From DATDRQ01 sp035291645 (GTDB lineage: Bacteria > Chloroflexota > Anaerolineae > Anaerolineales > UBA4823), in the NCBI GenBank assembly GCA_035291645.1, contig DATDRQ010000389.1, forward strand, positions 1 through 18,727: DNA of 18,727 nucleotides, in the 5' to 3' direction. The notes under the pieces were generated by a model that was not told the DNA's origin, searched no databases, and was given only the letters and a program-made list of their open reading frames with translations. Of the stretch, positions 14,482 to 18,727 are shown piece after piece; the stretch's first letter is position 1; every line of letters begins with the position of its first letter. The position numbers were made by a program, and so were the translations under genes.

Positions 14482-14901
14482 TTGAAGCAGACCAGGGTGT
14501 TACTCGCCGATGATCACGCTAGAATCCGGGCCGGGATCCGGCAGCTGCTGAGCAATCTACCCGATATTCTGGTGATCGGCGAAGCTGGAGATGGGGAGGA
14601 AGCGTTACAACTGGTAGAGAAACTGGCTCCCGACGTCCTTCTTCTGGATGTGGAGATGCCGCGCAAGAACGGGCAGCAGGTCGCCATGGAATTGCGCGAT
14701 CGAAAATCGAAGGTCCGGGTCCTGGCATTAAGTGCTTATGATGACCGTAACTATATCGAGGGCATGCTGGAGAGCGGGGCTTCCGGTTACCTGACGAAAG
14801 ACGAAGTTCCTGAGGTGCTGATCGAAGCGCTGCGCGGGGTGGCGCGCGGAGAGGATGGCTGGGTCAGCAAACGGGTGGGAAAAATCATCGATTCGCAATA
14901 A
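14482..14901 (+). CDS. Receiver-only response regulator (NarL-type, no DNA-binding domain)
   Basis: This 139-residue protein keeps all phosphotransfer residues: D10/D11, D56 in LLLDVEMPRKNG, S84 and K106 in GYLTKDE. It aligns without gaps, residue for residue, with the receiver of the regulator at 13348. It stops at GWVSKRVGKIIDSQ, where the other continues into its helix-turn-helix. No helix-turn-helix is visible in other frames downstream, so this is a true single-domain form or an old deletion. I chose the TTG at 14482: GGAGGG lies 9 nt upstream and the N-terminus (MKQTRVLLADDH) then matches the paralogue exactly. An ATG at 14443 would add 13 residues with no good ribosome site. It could compete for phosphate from the PAS/GAF kinase or signal by protein contact; both are inference. 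Confidence 0.88.
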   Translation: MKQTRVLLADDHARIRAGIRQLLSNLPDILVIGEAGDGEEALQLVEKLAPDVLLLDVEMPRKNGQQVAMELRDRKSKVRVLALSAYDDRNYIEGMLESGASGYLTKDEVPEVLIEALRGVARGEDGWVSKRVGKIIDSQ

Positions 14902-14950
14902 TTCCATTAACCCTTTTGCGGGGTCAGCGAGATTGTCGGCTGGATGGGCA

Positions 14951-14990
14951 ACGCCGAGGGAGCTCCCTCGGCGTCGCCGCGTAAAGCGGC
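14951..14990 (+). terminator. 24-bp perfect palindrome and second hairpin
   Basis: ACGCCGAGGGAG at 14951-14962 is followed by its exact complement through 14974. A small GCCGC/GCGGC stem (14976-14990) follows. There is GGGGTTTATA after it but no clear T tract. It probably ends the chaB transcript; a protein-binding site is possible. Confidence 0.45.
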
Positions 14991-14999
14991 TGAGGGGTT

Positions 15000-15005
15000 T
15001 ATAAT
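15000..15005 (+). promoter_or_regulatory. -10 box of a probable leaderless promoter
   Basis: A perfect TATAAT ends 8 bp before the GTG start of the transporter gene, so transcription would begin at or next to the start codon. No -35 match and no Shine-Dalgarno is seen. Confidence 0.42.
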
Positions 15006-15013
15006 ATCCCCCC

Positions 15014-15883
15014 GTGAGCCCCTTCGTCATTGCCATCGTCCTCGCCTCCACATTCATGCACGCGGGGTGGAACTTAATCGCTCGTTACGAGCGCTCCGAA
15101 AGCCAGGTTTACAAGAAGATGCTGATCTTTATCGGGCTGGTCGGCTTTCTCCCGGCGGTGATCAGTGAATGGCTGACCCGCTCGATGACGCCGCTGGCCT
15201 GGTACTGTGTCCTCGGGGCCGGGATCTGCGCCGGGTTCTACCTCTTCTTCCTGGGCAAAGCCTTCGAGTCCTCCGACTTCACCATCGTCTACCCGATCGC
15301 CCGCTCGCTGCCGGTGATCTTCATCGCCGCCATCGATACCGCCCGCGGCCGTCTCCTAACCCCGTTCGGCTGGTTGGGCATCCTGCTGGTGGCGATCGGC
15401 TGTACCCTGGTGCCGCTGCAGACCTTCGGAGATATCAGCCTCAAGCATTATTTCAACCGGACGACCCTGCTGGTGCTGCTGACCGCCCTCGGCACGGTCG
15501 GTTACACGGTCCTGGACAAGGTGGCGGCAGAGGTGGTCATGTCCGGCCCGGCGACGGCGGCGCGCTACGGCTATTTCTACTTCCTGATCTCTTTCTTTCC
15601 CTATATCTTGCTGCTGCACTTCTTCGGAAACAATAAAAATAACCATGCCAGCTGGCGCATCTCGATCCCGGTAGCGATCCTGGGCTTTGCCGCCTACTGG
15701 CTGATCTTGTGGGCTTACCAGCTCACCCCCTATGCCGGTTACGTCTACGCCTTCCGCCAGTTCAGCATCGTGATCGGAGCGGTGCTGGCGTTCATGATTT
15801 ATAAGGAGAGGGGGGTAGCGGTGCGCATGACCGGCGCCCTGCTGATCACCGCCGGTTTAATCATCATCGGTTTGTTAGGCTAA
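15014..15883 (+). CDS. EamA/DMT-family transporter
   Basis: This 289-residue protein has about ten hydrophobic helices in two EamA repeats. The first half includes MHAGWNLIARYERSESQVYK and ends near GCTLVPLQTF. The second starts near LLVLLTALGTVGYTVLDKVA and ends in ALLITAGLIIIGLLG. Drug/metabolite transporters of this family usually export amino acids, metabolites or toxic compounds, or take up sugars; nothing in the sequence fixes the substrate. The start is GTG with no ribosome site, but a TATAAT lies 8 bp upstream, suggesting a leaderless mRNA. The helix-hairpin-helix gene follows after 15 bp, so co-transcription is likely. Confidence 0.9.
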   Translation: MSPFVIAIVLASTFMHAGWNLIARYERSESQVYKKMLIFIGLVGFLPAVISEWLTRSMTPLAWYCVLGAGICAGFYLFFLGKAFESSDFTIVYPIARSLPVIFIAAIDTARGRLLTPFGWLGILLVAIGCTLVPLQTFGDISLKHYFNRTTLLVLLTALGTVGYTVLDKVAAEVVMSGPATAARYGYFYFLISFFPYILLLHFFGNNKNNHASWRISIPVAILGFAAYWLILWAYQLTPYAGYVYAFRQFSIVIGAVLAFMIYKERGVAVRMTGALLITAGLIIIGLLG

Positions 15884-15898
15884 GACGAAGGATCTCGA

Positions 15899-16123
15899 AT
15901 GGAACATCAGATACACAACGAGCCTGAATACGACCTTCCGCCCGGGCTGGCTAAGCCAGCACTGCGGGCACTCAGCGCGGCCGGCTACACCCGCCTGGAT
16001 CAATTCGCCACGATCAAAGAGGCCGAACTCCTGAAATTACATGGAATGGGTCCAAAAGCGATTGGCCTTATCCGTAGTGCGCTCAATGCCAGGGGGCTGG
16101 ATTTTGCCGACCCGAATTCATGA
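15899..16123 (+). CDS. Small helix-hairpin-helix protein
   Basis: This 74-residue protein contains LPPGLAKPALRALSAAGYTR and AELLKLHGMGPKAIGLIRSA. The second part holds the helix-hairpin-helix core (LHGMGPKAI), which normally binds the DNA backbone without sequence specificity. The layout resembles the C-terminal domain of RNA polymerase alpha and small stand-alone HhH proteins of unknown role. GAAGGA lies 8 nt before the ATG. It is the last gene before the strand switch; only 20 bp separate it from the convergent phosphate transporter gene, and no terminator is visible there. Confidence 0.82.
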   Translation: MEHQIHNEPEYDLPPGLAKPALRALSAAGYTRLDQFATIKEAELLKLHGMGPKAIGLIRSALNARGLDFADPNS

Positions 16124-16143
16124 CGAACCAATTTGTTTGATTT

Positions 16144-17133
16144 CTAGCTGGGCAAGATCCGGATCAGCAGGAAATAAACGATAGCGCCCACCAGGCCCGT
16201 GGCGGGCATGGTCAGCACCCACGCCAGGACGATATTCATCGCCAGGCTCCAGCGCACCTTGTTGACGCGCTCGGCCGCGCCCGCCCCGACGATACTGGAG
16301 CTGATCACCTGGGTGGTGCTGACCGGGCCGCCGCTCAGAGCCGCCCCCAGGATGACCGCCGTGCTGCCTACCTGCGAGGCGAAGGCGTGCACCGCCCGCA
16401 CCCGGTAGAAGCCCGCCCCGAGCGTCTTGATCAGCCGCCAGCCACCCAGGGCGGTACCCAGGGCGATGGCGCCGGCGCTGGCGGCGATCACCCAGGTCGG
16501 GACGTAGAAGGTGGGGATCACGCCGAAGGCCAGCAGGCCCATCGCCAGGATGCCCATCGTCTTCTGGGCGTCGTTGGTGCCGTGGCTGAGGCCCAACGCG
16601 GCCGAGGTTACCCACTGGCCCTTGAGAAAGAACTGGTTCGCCCTCGGCGAGAGTCCCTGCCCGATCCATAGTATCAGGGTAGTGATCAGCCAGCCGAAAA
16701 ACAAACCGAGCACGGGGGAGAGCAACAGCGCCAGCAGCACCTTCATCAAACCTTGGATCTCGATCACGCCGAATCCGTAACCGGCGACGGCGGCCCCGAC
16801 GAAGCCGCCGATCAGGGCGTGCGACGAGCTGGAAGGGATGCCCAGCAACCAGGTGACCAGATTCCAGACGATGGCGGAGACCAGCGCGGCCATCGCCACC
16901 GGCACCGTGACCGCTTCTTCGCTGACCACCTCGCTGCCGATGGTGGTCGCCACGGCGACGCCGAACAGGAAAGGACCGATGAAGTTGGTCAGGGCGGTCA
17001 TCGCCAGGGCGGGGCGCGGCGGCATGGCGTGCGAGGCGATCACCGTCGCCACCACGTTGGCGCTGTCGTGGAAACCGTTGAGGAAGTCGAATGTCAGGGC
17101 CAGGCCGATAAAGATGAGCAGGAGGGGTTCCAT
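16144..17133 (-). CDS. pit: PiT-family inorganic phosphate transporter
   Basis: This 329-residue integral membrane protein couples phosphate, or a metal-phosphate complex, to the proton or sodium gradient. The family's duplicated signature is present in both halves: FLNGFHDSANVVATVIAS near the N-terminus and LGLSHGTNDAQKTMGILAMG in the middle. A SSSSHAL motif (LLGIPSSSSHALIGG) and GPVSTTQVISSSI near the end match the two repeats. About ten helices fill the length. PiT genes are often next to a PhoU-like DUF47 gene; none is seen here. A large inverted repeat separates it from the hydrolase gene upstream, so it probably has its own promoter. No clear Shine-Dalgarno precedes the ATG. Confidence 0.94.
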   Translation of the reverse strand: MEPLLLIFIGLALTFDFLNGFHDSANVVATVIASHAMPPRPALAMTALTNFIGPFLFGVAVATTIGSEVVSEEAVTVPVAMAALVSAIVWNLVTWLLGIPSSSSHALIGGFVGAAVAGYGFGVIEIQGLMKVLLALLLSPVLGLFFGWLITTLILWIGQGLSPRANQFFLKGQWVTSAALGLSHGTNDAQKTMGILAMGLLAFGVIPTFYVPTWVIAASAGAIALGTALGGWRLIKTLGAGFYRVRAVHAFASQVGSTAVILGAALSGGPVSTTQVISSSIVGAGAAERVNKVRWSLAMNIVLAWVLTMPATGLVGAIVYFLLIRILPS

Positions 17134-17178
17134 GAAGGGTGTTATTTTTCTCTTTTGCCTGGTATTAGGCGATTATCC

Positions 17179-17234
17179 GGAGTCGAGGCTTTAGCCGGTT
17201 GGAGTCCTCACACACCGGCTGAAGCCTCGACTCC
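17179..17234. repeat. Long hairpin: 21-bp inverted repeat
   Basis: The left arm (17179-17199, starting GGAGTCGAGGCTTT) and right arm (17214-17234, ending CCTCGACTCC) match over 21 bp with one G-U pair, around a 14-nt loop. No T tract follows on either strand. It fills most of the 106-bp gap between two minus-strand genes. It may end the hydrolase transcript or be a dispersed palindromic repeat. Confidence 0.65.
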
Positions 17235-17239
17235 AGCCA

Positions 17240-18055
17240 TCAGCTTACCGTCACCCACGGCTGCTTCATCGTCCCTGGGATCGGCAGGCCCAGCAGGTTC
17301 AGCACGGTCGGGGCGATCTGCAGCATTGAAATGGTCTCTCCAGTGTCGCCCTCCCCGGGTCGCCCGGGCTTGACCGCGAACAGCGGCACTTCGCGCACCT
17401 CCGGGGTTGTCCCGCCGTGGGCGCCGTCGGCGTCGATGCCGTGATCGCCGGTCACCAGGATGGTATAGCCGCGCCCTAGCCATTCGGGGACCAGGTTGGC
17501 GAGCAGGATGTCCTGCAGGATGGCCTGCTTGCGGTACTGGGGCGAATCCGAGCTGAATTTCTCGCCCACGTAGTCCATGCCCATCGGGTGGACCAGCAGG
17601 TAATCGGGGGAGAAACGCCGGACCAGCATGGCGGCGGCGGCGAACAGCTCGACATCCGGGAAGTCGTCCTCGCTGTAGAAGCGCCCGTGCTGGATCGTCA
17701 GGGCGGGGTCGTCGACCTCCCGGTCCTCGACGCGGTCGTAGGGCGCGCGGTTGTACAGCTCCGAGAACCAGTTGTAGGCCGCCGCGGCGGTCACCTTTCC
17801 GGCCTGACGGGCAATCTGGAAGATGTTCGGCTGGTTCGATAGGCGGACAACGTAGTTGGAGGTGATGCCGTGGGCGCTGGACGGCAGCCCGGTGTGCACC
17901 GTCTCGTACATCGGGCGCGACATGCTGGGCAGCTCGCCGGTCACCTTGTACAGGCTGGCCTGGTTTGTCTCGACCAGGTGGCCAAGGTAGCCCATCTGAT
18001 TAACCGCCGTGTCGTAGCGCAGCGCGTCGGAAAGGACCAGGATGACTTTGTTCAT
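17240..18055 (-). CDS. Alkaline-phosphatase-superfamily hydrolase (nucleotide pyrophosphatase/phosphodiesterase type)
   Basis: This 271-residue protein has no signal peptide. Superfamily metal ligands and nucleophile region are visible: VLVLSDALRYD-like start (ILVLSDALRYDT, D10), LPSMSRPMYETVHTG with Ser candidates 44/46, VHPMGMDYVGE, TGDHGIDADGAHGG, and a closing MLQIAPTVLNLLGLPIPG typical of phosphodiesterase/phosphoglycerate-mutase-like members. It would hydrolyse a phosphoester or phosphonate; the substrate is unknown. GGGGAA lies just before the ATG. It follows the ABC ATPase gene by 64 bp on the same strand. The pairing with an importer ATPase and a nearby phosphate transporter suggests use of an imported organic phosphorus compound (inference). 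Confidence 0.88.
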   Translation of the reverse strand: MNKVILVLSDALRYDTAVNQMGYLGHLVETNQASLYKVTGELPSMSRPMYETVHTGLPSSAHGITSNYVVRLSNQPNIFQIARQAGKVTAAAAYNWFSELYNRAPYDRVEDREVDDPALTIQHGRFYSEDDFPDVELFAAAAMLVRRFSPDYLLVHPMGMDYVGEKFSSDSPQYRKQAILQDILLANLVPEWLGRGYTILVTGDHGIDADGAHGGTTPEVREVPLFAVKPGRPGEGDTGETISMLQIAPTVLNLLGLPIPGTMKQPWVTVS

Positions 18056-18072
18056 TTCGTTCCCCTATAACA

Positions 18073-18097
18073 AACCGGCGACCTTAGGCCGCCGGTT
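18073..18097 (-). terminator. Hairpin between ABC ATPase and hydrolase genes
   Basis: AACCGGCG (18073-18080) pairs with CGCCGGTT (18090-18097) around a 9-nt loop. On the minus strand it is followed by TGTTATA, a weak T tract, so it may only partly terminate. Confidence 0.42.
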
Positions 18098-18119
18098 CCT
18101 ATTCGCGCGAAGACGCAGA

Positions 18120-18727
18120 TCATAAAGGCGCCGCTTCGCTTGGGGCCAAATCGAGTGCGGCGAGCTGCTCGCCCGCCGTGGCGTGGCGCAGGATCAGCAC
18201 CGCCTCCTTCGAGCAGGTCACCTGGGTGGTGTCCCCAACCTTCGGCAGCTCCAGGAATGGGTTGTTGAAGGTGTCCATGTAGAAGAGCAGGCTGCCGATC
18301 CGCACCTGGATGCGCACGATCGAGCCCAGGAAGTTGATGTTCTCGATCTGGCAGTCGATCAGGTTCGGCTTGACCCCGTCCGCAGCGAAGCTGAGCCGTT
18401 CGGGGCGGATGGCGATGGCGACCTTTTGCCCCTTTTCCATCCCGCTCACGTCCTCGGAGGTTTGCAGCAGCTGCCCGTCGATGCGCACGATCCGGGCCGC
18501 TGGGTCGACCACCTCGCCGGCGACGGTGTTGAGCGTGCCGACGAACGAGGCGACAAATTCCGTCCGAGGGAAATTGTAAATCTCAGATGGGGCGCCAACC
18601 TGCTCCATGCGACCCTGGTACATCACCACCACCCGGTCTGAGATCGAGAGCGCCTCTTCCTGGTCGTGGGTGACATAAATGGTGGTGATGCCAAGCGTCC
18701 GCTGGATGGAGCGAATTTCGCTGCGCA
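18120..18727 (-). CDS. ABC transporter ATP-binding protein, MalK/PotA type (5' end outside window)
   Basis: Only the C-terminal 202 residues are in the window. The frame stays open to the right edge, beginning RSEIRSIQRTLGITTIYVTH. It shows the end of the ATPase domain with the H-loop (YVTHDQEEALSISDRVVVMY) and GRMEQVGAPSEIYNFPRTEF, which is typical of importer ATPases. A TOBE domain follows (IRPERLSF, FLGSIVRIQVRIG). Walker A, signature and Walker B motifs would lie outside. The TOBE region marks it as an importer ATPase for solutes such as polyamines, iron, sugars or glycerol-3-phosphate-like compounds. A shorter start at 18632 is not the real one. The permease genes are probably beyond the edge. 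Confidence 0.93.
   Translation of the reverse strand, partial: RSEIRSIQRTLGITTIYVTHDQEEALSISDRVVVMYQGRMEQVGAPSEIYNFPRTEFVASFVGTLNTVAGEVVDPAARIVRIDGQLLQTSEDVSGMEKGQKVAIAIRPERLSFAADGVKPNLIDCQIENINFLGSIVRIQVRIGSLLFYMDTFNNPFLELPKVGDTTQVTCSKEAVLILRHATAGEQLAALDLAPSEAAPL

Noticed and set aside
14902..14950. Possible frameshifted remainder of a LuxR helix-turn-helix after the receiver-only gene.
   Set aside because: None of the forward frames shows the helix-turn-helix signature before the palindrome.

Overview
The window looks like chromosomal DNA of a Chloroflexota bacterium, most likely an Anaerolineae relative. This is inferred from the high GC, the Asp/Glu-rich coiled-coil and lipoprotein adaptor styles, the mix of LuxR-type and OmpR-type two-component systems, and the gene neighbours. 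No 16S rRNA or other marker gene is present to prove it. No tRNA, rRNA, CRISPR array or intact insertion sequence was seen.

Layout. (1) 1-3273, plus strand: the tail of an unknown gene, a PspA-like coiled-coil protein, a one-helix zinc-ribbon protein, and an OmpR-type response regulator followed by its membrane sensor kinase. (2) 3274-3763 is decayed DNA: a PIN-domain (VapC-like) gene without its first third, followed by what looks like one end of an IS21-like element. (3) 3777-7260 holds two monocistronic genes with strong terminators: a large secreted protein of unknown function and an orphan lipoprotein HlyD/MacA-type adaptor. (4) 7327-8170: a 55-residue membrane protein and a GlsB/YeaQ-type membrane protein, transcribed divergently from a 308-bp control region. 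(5) 8279-10770, minus strand: two overlapping AI-2E-family (PerM-like) membrane proteins. (6) 10813-14901, plus strand: a soluble multi-PAS/GAF histidine kinase, a NarL/LuxR-type response regulator, a ChaB protein and a second, receiver-only response regulator. (7) 15014-16123: an EamA/DMT transporter and a small helix-hairpin-helix protein. (8) 16144-18727, minus strand: a PiT phosphate transporter, an alkaline-phosphatase-superfamily hydrolase and the end of an ABC ATPase.

The most interesting signal is non-coding. A 16-bp inverted repeat with 7-2-7 geometry (best copy GTAGGGA-TT-TCCCTAC) occurs four times: once between the two small membrane protein genes, twice upstream of the soluble kinase gene, and once upstream of chaB. 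In each case a plausible -10 box begins 53-55 bp from the centre of a copy. The 7-2-7 geometry is the one known for NarL-family regulators, and a NarL-family regulator lies among the sites. I infer a small local regulon: the kinase and regulator control themselves, chaB plus a receiver-only protein that may act as a phosphate sink, and one or two small stress-type membrane proteins. Conserved spacing is directly visible; the identity of the binding protein is inference.
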